In this document: piece after piece, positions 20,017 through 28,491 of the stretch
Numbering within the stretch: position 1 is the first letter of the stretch
Layout: each line of letters starts with the position of its first letter
DNA from: Novosphingobium sp. PhB57
Lineage (GTDB): Bacteria; Pseudomonadota; Alphaproteobacteria; Sphingomonadales; Sphingomonadaceae
Assembly (NCBI RefSeq): GCF_004342985.1
Contig: NZ_SMBO01000006.1
Location: forward strand, 372,001-436,000
Direction: 5' to 3'
DNA: 64,000 nt
The notes under the pieces: model-generated
The model's input: the letters and a program-made list of their open reading frames with translations, nothing else
What the model was told of the DNA's origin: nothing
Databases searched by the model: none
Position numbers and translations under genes: made by a program

Positions 20017-20802
20017 TCAGGGGCGCAGCACCCAGCCGCCATCGACATGGATGGTCTGGCCGGAAATCCACGCGCCTGCGTCCGAACACAGCAGCAAGGC
20101 GGTGCCGACCAGTTCGTCCGGCGCGCCGCGAGCCCTGAGCGCGCAAGTCATGTTGAGGAACTGGATGAACGGCGAATCGTCCGGCACCAGCATCTTGCCC
20201 GCGTCCGAGGTGACATTGCCCGGCGCGATGGCGTTGCAGGTGATGCCGTCCTTGCCGAACTGTTTGGCCAGCGAAGTGGTCAGGCCAACGAGGGCAAGTT
20301 TGGTGATGCCGTAAAGCCCGGTTGCCGGGAAGGCACCGCCCGAAGTCTGATTGACGATCCGCCCACCGCCGCGCTCGCGCATCGAGGGGATTACCGCGCG
20401 GGCGCAAAGCAGTGCGCCGTTGAGGTTCACCGCGAAAGCCTTGTTCCAGGCGTCGAGGCCGATGGTCTCGCAATTGTCGTAGCTGACGTCGACCATCAGC
20501 GCGGCATTGTTGATCAGGATGTCGACGCCGCCGAAGGCTTCCTTGGCAGCGGCGCCCATGGCGAGGGTGGAGGCTTCGTCGGCAACGTCCACCTGCACGC
20601 CCACGGCCTTGCCGCCGGCCGCGACGATCTCGTCCGCCACGGCCTTGGCGCCGTCGCCGTTAAGGTCGGCCACAACGATCGACGCGCCTGCGTTGGCAAG
20701 GCCAAGCGCATAGGCGCGGCCGATGGAATTGCCGCGTCCGCCCGCGCCGGTGACGACCGCCACTTTGCCGTCGAGGCGGAACTGGTCGAGTGAGAATGTC
20801 AT
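20017..20802 (-). CDS. SDR-family oxidoreductase (last gene of catabolic operon)
   Basis: 261 residues. Cofactor motif TGAGGRGNSIG, NNAAL in place of NNAG, catalytic Ser in NQTSGG and YGITK. The C-terminal ISGQTIHVDGGW is the usual SDR ending. Asp in VVADLN after the second strand suggests NAD+ preference. It is the last of five genes read leftward (ALDH, CMD-like, beta-hydroxyacid dehydrogenase-like, SDR, SDR), separated from the previous one by 15 bases. Substrate unknown; a ring- or alcohol-oxidation step in the pathway is an inference from context. Confidence 0.88.
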   Translation of the reverse strand: MTFSLDQFRLDGKVAVVTGAGGRGNSIGRAYALGLANAGASIVVADLNGDGAKAVADEIVAAGGKAVGVQVDVADEASTLAMGAAAKEAFGGVDILINNAALMVDVSYDNCETIGLDAWNKAFAVNLNGALLCARAVIPSMRERGGGRIVNQTSGGAFPATGLYGITKLALVGLTTSLAKQFGKDGITCNAIAPGNVTSDAGKMLVPDDSPFIQFLNMTCALRARGAPDELVGTALLLCSDAGAWISGQTIHVDGGWVLRP

Positions 20803-20817
20803 TGCAATCGTCTCCTG

Positions 20818-21588
20818 TCAGCCTGCCGTGATGCCCGCATCGAGCGAGAGGCAGGCGCCGTGAAAGCCGCGACCGGCGGGTGAGGCGAGCAGCACGACAA
20901 GGTCGGCCACGTCCTCCACGTCCACTTGTCCGCGCAGCCCCGAAAAGCGCTTGAGCAGTTCGAAGTCGCAGCCTTCCGGCGGGGTGAAGTTGGTCGCGAT
21001 ATTGGTGATCATGCCGCCGGGCGCGACGGCGTTGATGCGGATGGGTTTCTTCTGGAATTCCATCGCCATGGCCTTGGTCATGCCCACGAGGCCCCACTTG
21101 CTGGCGCAATAGGCGGCGGCATAGGCCTCCCCGATGTAGGACGCGCAGGAGGCGACGTTGACCACTGCGCCGTTCGCTTCCAGCAAGTGCGGGATCGCCG
21201 CTTGCGAGAGGAAGAACGGGGCGTTGAGATTGACGTCGATGGTGCGTTCGTACTGCGCCTGCGGCATCTGCGGTGTGTTGGCGAGGTAGATCAGCCCGGC
21301 GACGTTGCAGAGCGCGTCGAGCCGGCCGAACAACTCCACCGCGTGGGCGATCACGGCGTGGCAGGCGGCGGCATCGGACAAGTCCGCCACTTCGCTGCCG
21401 ACCTTGCGGTCATGCGGGGCGAGCAGCTCGGTGGTTTCGGCTAGCCCGGCTTCGTTCACGTCCACCAGCCAGAGGTCGCAGCCCGCCTCCGCCAGTTTCA
21501 GCGCGGTCATGCGGCCAAGGCCCGATGCGGCGCCGGTGACGACGGCGGCCTTGCCGGTCATGTCCAGGGTCTTGAAGATCACGCTCAT
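20818..21588 (-). CDS. SDR-family oxidoreductase (fourth gene of catabolic operon)
   Basis: 256 residues. TGAASGLG cofactor loop, DVNEAG (Asp: NAD-type), CNVAG in place of NNAG, catalytic region ASCASYIGEAYAAAYCASKW with the YxxxK pair, and SLDAGITAG at the end. It overlaps the preceding gene by four bases, so it is co-translated with it. Similarity to the neighbouring SDR is limited to the family core, so they are not a recent duplication. The pathway substrate cannot be read from the sequence. Confidence 0.88.
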   Translation of the reverse strand: MSVIFKTLDMTGKAAVVTGAASGLGRMTALKLAEAGCDLWLVDVNEAGLAETTELLAPHDRKVGSEVADLSDAAACHAVIAHAVELFGRLDALCNVAGLIYLANTPQMPQAQYERTIDVNLNAPFFLSQAAIPHLLEANGAVVNVASCASYIGEAYAAAYCASKWGLVGMTKAMAMEFQKKPIRINAVAPGGMITNIATNFTPPEGCDFELLKRFSGLRGQVDVEDVADLVVLLASPAGRGFHGACLSLDAGITAG

Positions 21589-22406
21589 GAGGCGGCTTGC
21601 TCCATTGGGGCCAGCGCCGCGTCGAGGAAGGGATCGGCGGCGTGGGCCAGCGCATTGTCAGGCGTGGTGATCGTGCCGAGCAGGTCCACGTCCTTGCGCA
21701 GCAGCTTGCCGCCATGCGCAAAGGCGGTGGGTGAGGGCAGGCGGGCGTAGACTTCGAAACCGAAGCTGCGACCGCTGGAGTGCTTGACCAGATCGGCCAG
21801 CGCCGCGCGGTCGATGCCCAGTTCTTCGCCCAGCGAGAGCGCCGCGTGGGCAAGGCCCATGTTGGCCGCCATCAGCGCGTTGTTGACGATCTTGGCGCGC
21901 TGGCCGGAGCCGACCGGGCCGAGCAGCACGATCTTACCCGCGAAGCTCTCGATCACGGGAAGGGCCTTGGCGAAGGCCCCTTCGCTGCCGCCGCACATGA
22001 CGGTGAGCGTGCCCGCCGCCGCACCCGCGCCGCCGCCGCTGACCGGGGCATCGAGCACGGCGATGCCGCGTGCTTCGGCTTCCGCTGCCAGTCGCTCGCA
22101 GGTCTGCGGCAGGATCGTTGAGTGGATGACGAGCACGCTGCCCGGCTTCATCACGGGAAGAAGCTCGGCGCAGATTTGCTCGACACCGGCATCGTCCACC
22201 ACGCAGACGCCTACGTGTGGGCAACGCTCGCCAAGTTCGGCAACCGAGGCTGCACGATGCGCGCCTTTGGCGACGAGGTCATCGGTCGCCTCCGGCCGCC
22301 GCGCCCAGACGGTCAGTTCGTATCCGGCCGCCAGCATCCGCTCGGCCATCGGCCCGCCTTGTGAGCCGAGGCCGATGAAGCCGGTCGCGATCTTGTCATT
22401 TGGCAT
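21585..22406 (-). CDS. Beta-hydroxyacid dehydrogenase-family NAD(P)-dependent oxidoreductase
   Basis: 273 residues, 3-hydroxyisobutyrate/6-phosphogluconate dehydrogenase fold. The Rossmann motif GFIGLGSQGGPMAERML opens the protein; Arg in VWARRPE suggests NADP preference. PVSGGGAGAAAGTLTVMCGG is the substrate loop, and the catalytic Lys lies in RAKIVNNALMAAN. Known members oxidise small beta-hydroxyacids or reduce semialdehydes. It overlaps the upstream CMD gene by 11 bases and the downstream SDR by four, so all are in one operon. Confidence 0.88.
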   Translation of the reverse strand: MPNDKIATGFIGLGSQGGPMAERMLAAGYELTVWARRPEATDDLVAKGAHRAASVAELGERCPHVGVCVVDDAGVEQICAELLPVMKPGSVLVIHSTILPQTCERLAAEAEARGIAVLDAPVSGGGAGAAAGTLTVMCGGSEGAFAKALPVIESFAGKIVLLGPVGSGQRAKIVNNALMAANMGLAHAALSLGEELGIDRAALADLVKHSSGRSFGFEVYARLPSPTAFAHGGKLLRKDVDLLGTITTPDNALAHAADPFLDAALAPMEQAAS

Positions 22407-23181
22407 GCCAGGGGAGCCCCTTTGCTACCTTGTCGATCATCTCCAACACCACGCTCTGAATGCGCGAGGCTTTGGGCCAGCCGGCGTGCGTGCCGTACTG
22501 AAGGCAGAATTCGAGCATCTCGGCAGGCTGGCAGTTGCCGCTCGATATGGCCGCATGGATATGGCTGCGGATCGGGATTTCCGCGCCGGATTCGCAGACG
22601 CCGACCAGTGTGATCCAGCGGCGCGAAGGCTCGTCCAAGCCGCGGCGGCACCACATCTCTCCGAACACGAAGTTGTTGATGCCTTCCAGATAGGGCGTTG
22701 CCGGAGGGCCGGGGGCGAAGGTCATGACCTTCGCGAATTCGTCATGCCCGCGCTGGCTGCGGACGTCCGGGTCCCATGGGTCGGGGCAGATCGCGGGGAC
22801 TTCGGCAGGTGGCAGGCCGAGTTCTTCGGCCACGCGCGTGACCGCGCGGTCCAGCGTGCCGCCATTGCCCCAGCCTGCGTAGACGGCGAGGTGCAGTGCC
22901 GCTTCGCGCAGTTCGGCCAAGGTCAGTGCCTCGGTCTTCAGCGCGCCGCGCACGAAATCGTCGATCTGGCTGTCCTGCAATCCGCAGGTCACCGCGCTGG
23001 CGATCGCCACCAGGAAGCGCGGGCGGCGCGGCAGTCCGGGGCGGGTCCATACTTCGGCGAAGACGAAATCCCGCCACGATTGTTCGAACAGCGTCGCCGG
23101 TTCGTGGGCGGTGCGGCCGGCAACTTCGGCCTCGGTCTCAAGGCCGCGCTGGCCGCGTTCGATGGGGTCTAGCAGTGCCAT
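22396..23181 (-). CDS. Tandem carboxymuconolactone decarboxylase-family protein
   Basis: 261 residues with two CMD-like halves (about 25-110 and 150-245). ELREAALHLAVYAGWGNG and the second copy around VGVCESGAEIPIRSHIHAA carry the typical EEI..hlavYaG pattern. No AhpD-type CxxC is present, so a peroxidase role is unlikely. CMD proteins act on 4-carboxymuconolactone in the protocatechuate branch, but many homologues have other or unknown substrates. The other protocatechuate-pathway genes are not here, so I do not assign that activity. Second gene of the operon, 10 bases after the ALDH gene. Confidence 0.82.
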   Translation of the reverse strand: MALLDPIERGQRGLETEAEVAGRTAHEPATLFEQSWRDFVFAEVWTRPGLPRRPRFLVAIASAVTCGLQDSQIDDFVRGALKTEALTLAELREAALHLAVYAGWGNGGTLDRAVTRVAEELGLPPAEVPAICPDPWDPDVRSQRGHDEFAKVMTFAPGPPATPYLEGINNFVFGEMWCRRGLDEPSRRWITLVGVCESGAEIPIRSHIHAAISSGNCQPAEMLEFCLQYGTHAGWPKASRIQSVVLEMIDKVAKGLPWHAK

Positions 23182-23191
23182 GACCGTCTCC

Positions 23192-24664
23192 TCAGTCCTG
23201 AAGGTTGACCCAGACGTTGCGGACCTGCTGGAATTCGCGCAGGCCCTCGATCCCGCCCAGGCGTCCGTGTCCGGAGTGCTTCATGCCGCCGAAGGGCACG
23301 CAGGGCGTCATCGCCTCGCCCGATCCGTTGACCTGCACTTGCCCTGCCATCATCCGCCCGGCGACGCGGTGCGCGCGGGTGAGATTGGTGGTGTGGACAT
23401 AGGCACCGAGCCCGTAGTCGCTGTCGTTGGCCAGCGCGATCGCCTCTTCCTCGCTGTCGAACGGGGTGACGACGAGGACCGGGCCGAACACTTCGTTGCG
23501 GGCGATCTCGCTGGCGGGGGCGACACCGGCAAGCACGGTGATCGGATAGAAGTAACCTTCGCCGTGATCGCCTTCCATCCGCGCACCGCCGCAGAGCACT
23601 TCGCCGCCTTGCTCGACCCCGCGCCGGACCATGCTGTCGATACGGTCGAGCGCGGTCTCGGAGATCACCGGGCCCATGAAAGTGTCCATCGCGAAGGGAT
23701 CACCCACCTTCACATGCGCGGCCATGGCCTTCAGCATCTGGAGGTAAGGTTCGTAGACGGAGCGCTCCACCAAGAGGCGCGTGCCGTTGACGCAGCCTTG
23801 TCCATTGGCGCTGACGGCCCCGGAAAGCCCCCGCTTGGCCGCTGCCTGAAGGTTGGCATCGCCGAACACGATTACTGCCGACTTGCCGCCGAGTTCGAGG
23901 CCGACAGGCTTCAACGTCTGCGCGGCGCTGGCGAGGATCTTCTTCGCCGTCGCGCCGCTGCCGATGAATTCGATCTTGTCGATGCCGGGGTGATCGACCA
24001 TCGCCGCGCCTACGTCCGGCCCGCCGGTGACGAGGTTGACGACGCCTGCCGGGAAGCCGGCTTCGTGGATCGCCTCCATCAGTTTCATCAGCGACCACGG
24101 CGCCAGCTCGGGCGCCTTCAGCACCACGCAGTTGCCGGCGGCAAGGGCGGGCGCCATCACCATCGTGGCGGCGAACAGCGGGCCGTTCCAGGGAACAATC
24201 ACGCCTAGTGTGCCGTAAGGCTCGTACATCACGTAATCGTGAGCCGGGCCGCCCCAGGTGGAGATGGTACGCCCGTCGATCTTGTCCGCCCAGCCGCCGT
24301 AATAGCGGAACTTCTGCGCAGCATCGAGGCTCATGTGCCCGCCCGCAATCAGGATCGAGCCGTTCTCCGCCGTAAGCAGAGGGCTCATTTCCGCCGCCTT
24401 GCTCTCGATCACCGAGGCCAGGCGGAACATCAGGTCGCGCCGCTTGTCGCCGGGCAGGGCGCGCCATGCCGGCTGCGCGGCCCTGGCGGCGGCGACGGCG
24501 CGGTCGACATCGGCCGGGCTGGCCAGACGGACCTCACGCGTGACGCGGCCGGTGCCGGGGTAGACATGGCCCCAGTCGGCGCCGCTGCCGGAGCGTGCGC
24601 GTTCGTCGCCAATGACCAGCGAAATCTCGGGGAATGCCGAGATGTCGGGATGTTGGAAGCCCAT
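23192..24664 (-). CDS. Aldehyde dehydrogenase (first gene of catabolic operon)
   Basis: 490 residues, normal ALDH length. Catalytic Cys291 in GQGCVNGT, general base Glu257 in LELGGKS, the oxyanion/cofactor motif PWNGPL (158-163) and Lys183 in VLKAPELAPW. It oxidises an aldehyde to the acid with NAD(P)+. It leads the leftward operon, and the divergent GntR-type regulator starts 155 bases away. The presence of ALDH, two SDRs, a beta-hydroxyacid dehydrogenase and a CMD protein suggests stepwise oxidation of an alcohol or aromatic side chain. Confidence 0.93.
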   Translation of the reverse strand: MGFQHPDISAFPEISLVIGDERARSGSGADWGHVYPGTGRVTREVRLASPADVDRAVAAARAAQPAWRALPGDKRRDLMFRLASVIESKAAEMSPLLTAENGSILIAGGHMSLDAAQKFRYYGGWADKIDGRTISTWGGPAHDYVMYEPYGTLGVIVPWNGPLFAATMVMAPALAAGNCVVLKAPELAPWSLMKLMEAIHEAGFPAGVVNLVTGGPDVGAAMVDHPGIDKIEFIGSGATAKKILASAAQTLKPVGLELGGKSAVIVFGDANLQAAAKRGLSGAVSANGQGCVNGTRLLVERSVYEPYLQMLKAMAAHVKVGDPFAMDTFMGPVISETALDRIDSMVRRGVEQGGEVLCGGARMEGDHGEGYFYPITVLAGVAPASEIARNEVFGPVLVVTPFDSEEEAIALANDSDYGLGAYVHTTNLTRAHRVAGRMMAGQVQVNGSGEAMTPCVPFGGMKHSGHGRLGGIEGLREFQQVRNVWVNLQD

Positions 24665-24741
24665 CCTCTTACGATCCTCTCCAGTGGCGGCGCTTGATGC
24701 CGCTCGGTTTCAGGCGAAAGGTATGAAGGCAAATATACGCG

Positions 24742-24751
24742 GTCAATTGAC
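24742..24751. promoter_or_regulatory. Palindrome gtcaattgac, candidate operator for the GntR-type regulator
   Basis: Perfect 10-bp palindrome in the AT-rich spacer between the divergent ALDH and regulator genes. On the - strand TTGACC inside it, followed 17 bases later by TACCTT, could be the operon promoter, so a bound regulator would block it. Assigned by eye. Confidence 0.4.
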
Positions 24752-24819
24752 TTGAATTTACCAAAATTGGGCCGAGAATGGCGATGAACGCCAAATAATA
24801 GGCACATTATGGAGAGTGT

Positions 24820-25515
24820 ATGGATCTGGCGCCCGGACGCCGCAGGGGAACCAACCTGGTGGCACGCACGACCGAAACCTTGCGGGAACGCATTTTCGCC
24901 TGCGAAGACGGCGCCTTGCTCGGCTCGCTTCACCAGCTGGCCCGCGCGTTGGAAGTGGGCATCGTCACGCTGCAGCAGGCCGCGCGGGTGCTGGAACATG
25001 AGGGCCTGCTGGAAGTGCGGCGCGGCCCGGGTGGGGGGTATTACGGCACGCGGCCCGACGATGCGGCGCTGGAGCGCGCCATGGTTTCCTACATGCGGAT
25101 GAACCCGGCGGGTTACGAGGAGGCGCTCGACATGACCTCCCTGCTGTTCACCGAACTGGCGACGGCGGCCGCGCGATGCACCGACCAGGCCCTGCGGGAC
25201 CGGCTGGCGGGGCTGGGCGAACGCGCGGTCGCCTTCCGCTCGATGGCGGAATTCGGGGCATTCGAGCTGGAGTTCCAGGAGTTGCTGTTCCAGATGGTCC
25301 GCAGGCCCTTGTTCGAAATGCTGACGCGCGTGACCCTGCACTATGCCTCGACCCGGGCCTCCCCGGTGGTCGAATCGTTCGGCGCGGGTGTCGGGCTCTG
25401 GCGGGCGGGGCGGCTGCGGATCATCGCGGCTATCCTGGACAACGACCCCGATCTCACCCGCTTCGAGGCAAACCGCCAGAACCGGGAAGTGGTGATGGCC
25501 AGTCTCCGCATCTGA
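24820..25515 (+). CDS. GntR-family (FadR/FCD subgroup) transcriptional regulator
   Basis: 231 residues. The winged helix-turn-helix covers about residues 15-80: LHQLARALEVGIVTLQQAARVLEHEGLLEVRRGPGGGYY, with the GntR-type wing ending in RPGGG-like residues. A helical effector domain (about 95-225) is of the FCD type, although the usual metal-binding His residues are sparse. Such proteins repress catabolic operons until a pathway acid binds. Position, divergent to the ALDH-led operon, suggests it controls those genes. GGAGAG lies just before ATG 24820. Confidence 0.87.
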   Translation: MDLAPGRRRGTNLVARTTETLRERIFACEDGALLGSLHQLARALEVGIVTLQQAARVLEHEGLLEVRRGPGGGYYGTRPDDAALERAMVSYMRMNPAGYEEALDMTSLLFTELATAAARCTDQALRDRLAGLGERAVAFRSMAEFGAFELEFQELLFQMVRRPLFEMLTRVTLHYASTRASPVVESFGAGVGLWRAGRLRIIAAILDNDPDLTRFEANRQNREVVMASLRI

Positions 25516-25574
25516 GCGGGCGGGGGCCGAAGCAGGAAGGACACGCCATCGGATTTAAGGTCACGGCTATTGAG

Positions 25575-25593
25575 AATGCGATTGACTCGCAAT
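25575..25593. promoter_or_regulatory. Fur-like palindrome upstream of the TonB receptor
   Basis: aatgcga-ttgac-tcgcaat, a 7-5-7 inverted repeat with six of seven matched pairs, 44 bases before the receptor start. It resembles iron-responsive operators of alpha- and gammaproteobacteria. Called by eye. Confidence 0.4.
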
Positions 25594-25636
25594 ATCGAGG
25601 AAATCTATGTCGCCGCCTGAGGAAACAGGGGGTTTC

Positions 25637-27931
25637 ATGTTCAGATTTTCCGTATTGCTTACGGGCGTTGCCGCCGCTGCGCTCGCCGTTCCCGTCCAGG
25701 CGCAGCAGGGCGTGCCCGGCGATCCCGCGGCGGGGACTACCACCAGCCCGGACGATATCATCGTCACCGGCGAGAAAAGCGCCCGCACGCTTCAGGAAAC
25801 GCCGACCAGCATCGCGGTCATCACGCCCGAGCGGATCGAACGGGAAAACCTGATCACCATCCAGGACGTCTACAACCGCACCGCCAATCTGGCCGAGACT
25901 TACGGTTCGTCCGGCTTCACCATTCGCGGCATCAGCAATACCGGCGTGGGCGCGGGCGGGCAGGCCGATACGGCCAGCGTCTATGTCGACGGCGCGCCGA
26001 TTCCCAAGTGGGCGCTCTATGGCGGCCCGACCGACATGTGGGACGTGCAGCAAGTGGAAGTGCTGCGCGGGCCGCAATCGACCATCCAGGGCCTCAACGC
26101 CCTGGCCGGCGGTATCGTCATCACCAGCAAGGACCCGTCGCTGGACCGCTGGACCGGCGATGCGCGCGTGCTCTGGAGCGAGCATGACGACCGCACCTTC
26201 TCGGCGGCCGTGGGCGGGCCGATCGTCCGCGACGAACTGGGCCTGCGCCTCTCGGCCGAGCGCCGCGCCGATCGCGGACTGATCCGCAACGTCACCCGCG
26301 GCGGTTATGACGATGAACTCAAGTCGCTGAACCTGCGTGGCAAGCTCAAGTGGACGCCGAGCGCCATTCCCGGTCTCGAAGCGGTGGCCAGCTACAACCG
26401 CGTGCGGCGCGACGGCGGCTATCTCTACGAATATGCCCGGACCGACGTGCCGGACTATTACGACCACCGCATCTCCACGGGCGACCAGCCCAGCCGCGGC
26501 AAGATCGACAGCGATCTGGCGGTCTTCAACATCAGCTATCCGTTGACCGACAGTCTCAAGCTGTCGAGCGTGACCTCGTGGAATCGTTCGAAGGTCCATT
26601 CGGTGATCGATACCGACGGCACGCCCGAGGACATCCAGGCGATCGACAATCGCTATCTCTACAAGACGCTGACGCAGGAGTTGCGCCTCAACTACGAGAG
26701 CGACTGGCTGAGCGGCCTGCTCGGCGCCTGGTATTATCGCCGCACCGGCGCAATCGACCAGAACAGCCGCGTCAACATCGCCACCCCCACTGCAACGATC
26801 GCGGGCCTGCTGCAATCGCGCGGCTTCAACGCCGCGACCTCGCAGTTCATCGCCAATGCCTACAGTGCCCAGCTTCCCGTGATCCCGGTGGCCTACAGCG
26901 CCGAGCAGCCCGAGAAGGTCGAGACCATGGCCCTGTTCGGCGATGCCCGCTTCAAGCTGGCGGACCGGCTGACGCTGATCGGCGGTTTCCGTTTCGATCA
27001 CGAGCGCAACCGCTATGCGGCCGAGACCGTCGCCGCCTTCAACGGCACGCTGCCGGACGTGAACTTCATGGGCACGGCCTACGCGCCGGTCATCTCGGTC
27101 ATCAACCAGGGCGTGCTCGGCCTCGTGTCCGACGCGTCTTCGCCGCTGGCGTCGAACAGCCGCACGTTCAATGCCTTCCTGCCCAAGGCGGGGATCAGCA
27201 TGGACTGGACGCCGGACCTCACCACCGCCTTCACCGTGCAGCGGGCCTATCGCTCGGGTGGGTCGAGCCAGAACCCGGCCCGCGCCGAACTGATCCCCTA
27301 CGATCCCGAATATAGCTGGAACTACGAGGCCTCGCTGCGCTCCAAGTGGCTGGACGGGCGGCTGACCCTCAACGCCAATCTGTTCTACATGGAGTGGAAG
27401 GACCAGCAGGTCACCGCCTACTTCGGGCTCAACGCCTACGACTACAACACGGTCAACGCCGCCGGATCGCACCTCTACGGCTTCGAGGTGGAGGCGAATG
27501 CAAACGTGGCGAAGGGCGTCGACCTCTATGCCTCGATCGGCCACGTTCGCACCAGGTTCGACGATTTCACCCTGCCTACGGGCGCGACGAGCACGGTGGA
27601 CCTTCAGGGCACGCAGTTCCCCTATGCGCCGCGCTGGACGCTCTCGGGCGGTGCCAATGCGCAGTTCGGCGGCGGGTTCACCGCCAACGTCAATGCCAAT
27701 TACCGCACTTCGGTCTATACCGGCGTCGGCCAGGACCAGTCGCAATACAAGGTCTCGGCCCGCACCCTGGTGAACGGCAAGCTCGGCTACGAGACGGAGA
27801 ACTGGTCGCTGTTCCTCTTCGCCCGCAACATCTTCGACGAGAAGTACAAGCAGTACGAATATGCGGCGATCCATCAGGCGATCCTCGGCGAGCCGCAGAC
27901 CTTCGGGCTGGGCGCGGGAGTGCATTGGTGA
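25637..27931 (+). CDS. TonB-dependent outer-membrane receptor (probable ferric-chelate uptake)
   Basis: 764 residues from ATG 25637, which puts the signal peptide (MFRFSVLLTGVAAAALAVPVQAQ) first; ATG 25607 also has a ribosome-binding site but adds ten acidic residues. A TonB-box-like DDIIVTGEK is followed by the plug domain (about 45-165; TIRGISNTG, VEVLRGPQSTIQGLNALAGGI) and a 22-strand barrel ending in an aromatic residue (GVHW). Plug and barrel are complete. The Fur-like site upstream and the PepSY and small membrane partners downstream suggest uptake of an iron siderophore. The ligand is unknown. The stop overlaps the next gene (GTGA). Confidence 0.9.
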   Translation: MFRFSVLLTGVAAAALAVPVQAQQGVPGDPAAGTTTSPDDIIVTGEKSARTLQETPTSIAVITPERIERENLITIQDVYNRTANLAETYGSSGFTIRGISNTGVGAGGQADTASVYVDGAPIPKWALYGGPTDMWDVQQVEVLRGPQSTIQGLNALAGGIVITSKDPSLDRWTGDARVLWSEHDDRTFSAAVGGPIVRDELGLRLSAERRADRGLIRNVTRGGYDDELKSLNLRGKLKWTPSAIPGLEAVASYNRVRRDGGYLYEYARTDVPDYYDHRISTGDQPSRGKIDSDLAVFNISYPLTDSLKLSSVTSWNRSKVHSVIDTDGTPEDIQAIDNRYLYKTLTQELRLNYESDWLSGLLGAWYYRRTGAIDQNSRVNIATPTATIAGLLQSRGFNAATSQFIANAYSAQLPVIPVAYSAEQPEKVETMALFGDARFKLADRLTLIGGFRFDHERNRYAAETVAAFNGTLPDVNFMGTAYAPVISVINQGVLGLVSDASSPLASNSRTFNAFLPKAGISMDWTPDLTTAFTVQRAYRSGGSSQNPARAELIPYDPEYSWNYEASLRSKWLDGRLTLNANLFYMEWKDQQVTAYFGLNAYDYNTVNAAGSHLYGFEVEANANVAKGVDLYASIGHVRTRFDDFTLPTGATSTVDLQGTQFPYAPRWTLSGGANAQFGGGFTANVNANYRTSVYTGVGQDQSQYKVSARTLVNGKLGYETENWSLFLFARNIFDEKYKQYEYAAIHQAILGEPQTFGLGAGVHW

Positions 27932-28491
27932 TCTGGCCGGCCAGCCTCCTGCTGCTTGCGGGAGGTGCGCTCGGCGCCTTCCTGCTGCGGCGCTCGTGGC
28001 TGCGGCGTGACGGTTCGGCCCTCGGCATGATTGCCGGGGGCTGGGTCGTTCTGCTGGGGCTGCTGCTGGCCGCGGCGTTCCTGGTCGGGCCGGTGAAGGG
28101 TCTCGCGCTCGGGCTGGTCATGGAGGGCATCGGCGCGCTGGCGGTGGTCTGGCTGGGCCGTGTGCGGCGCAAGGCCGCGCGCCTGCGGGAGATGGAAGCG
28201 GCGCCCGAGCCGCTGGACGAGCCCGGGCGCTTGTGGCGCGGCGTGCTGCGGACCCTGCTGGCCGGCCCTCTGGGGATGACCGCCGCGATGGCGGTCGCCT
28301 TCTGCGTCACCGTCTACCTGCCGGGAGACCCGCGCACCCGCATCGTGATCGGCGGATTGCTGATGCCGGTGCTCTGGGGCCTCGCCATGACCTGGACCCT
28401 GGCCGACCGCCGCATCCTGCGCGCGACCGCCGTGCTGGTCGCCACCAGCGTAGTCGGCTTCGGCCTGGCCCATCTGGGAGCGTCGGCATGA
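27928..28491 (+). CDS. Inner-membrane protein, DUF3325/DUF3649-like fusion
   Basis: 187 residues, GTG start inside the receptor stop. About five hydrophobic segments fall in two groups: residues 3-78 (WVVLLGLLLAAAFLVG.. pattern, like DUF3325) and 105-185 (RTLLAGPLGMTAAMAVAFCV and LLMPVLWGLAMTWTLADRRILRA, like DUF3649). Those two small membrane proteins usually flank PepSY-type genes in siderophore operons as separate genes; here they may be joined by a charged linker (REMEAAPEPLDEPGR). Family assignment is from pattern memory only. It is translationally coupled to both neighbours. Confidence 0.68.
   Translation: MIWPASLLLLAGGALGAFLLRRSWLRRDGSALGMIAGGWVVLLGLLLAAAFLVGPVKGLALGLVMEGIGALAVVWLGRVRRKAARLREMEAAPEPLDEPGRLWRGVLRTLLAGPLGMTAAMAVAFCVTVYLPGDPRTRIVIGGLLMPVLWGLAMTWTLADRRILRATAVLVATSVVGFGLAHLGASA

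Noticed and set aside
22396..23181. Assignment as 4-carboxymuconolactone decarboxylase (pcaC)
   Set aside because: Tandem architecture and the absence of other protocatechuate genes make the specific activity unsupported.
25607..25637. ATG 25607 as the TonB receptor start
   Set aside because: It has a ribosome-binding site but puts two Glu residues before the signal peptide, unfavourable for export; not excluded.
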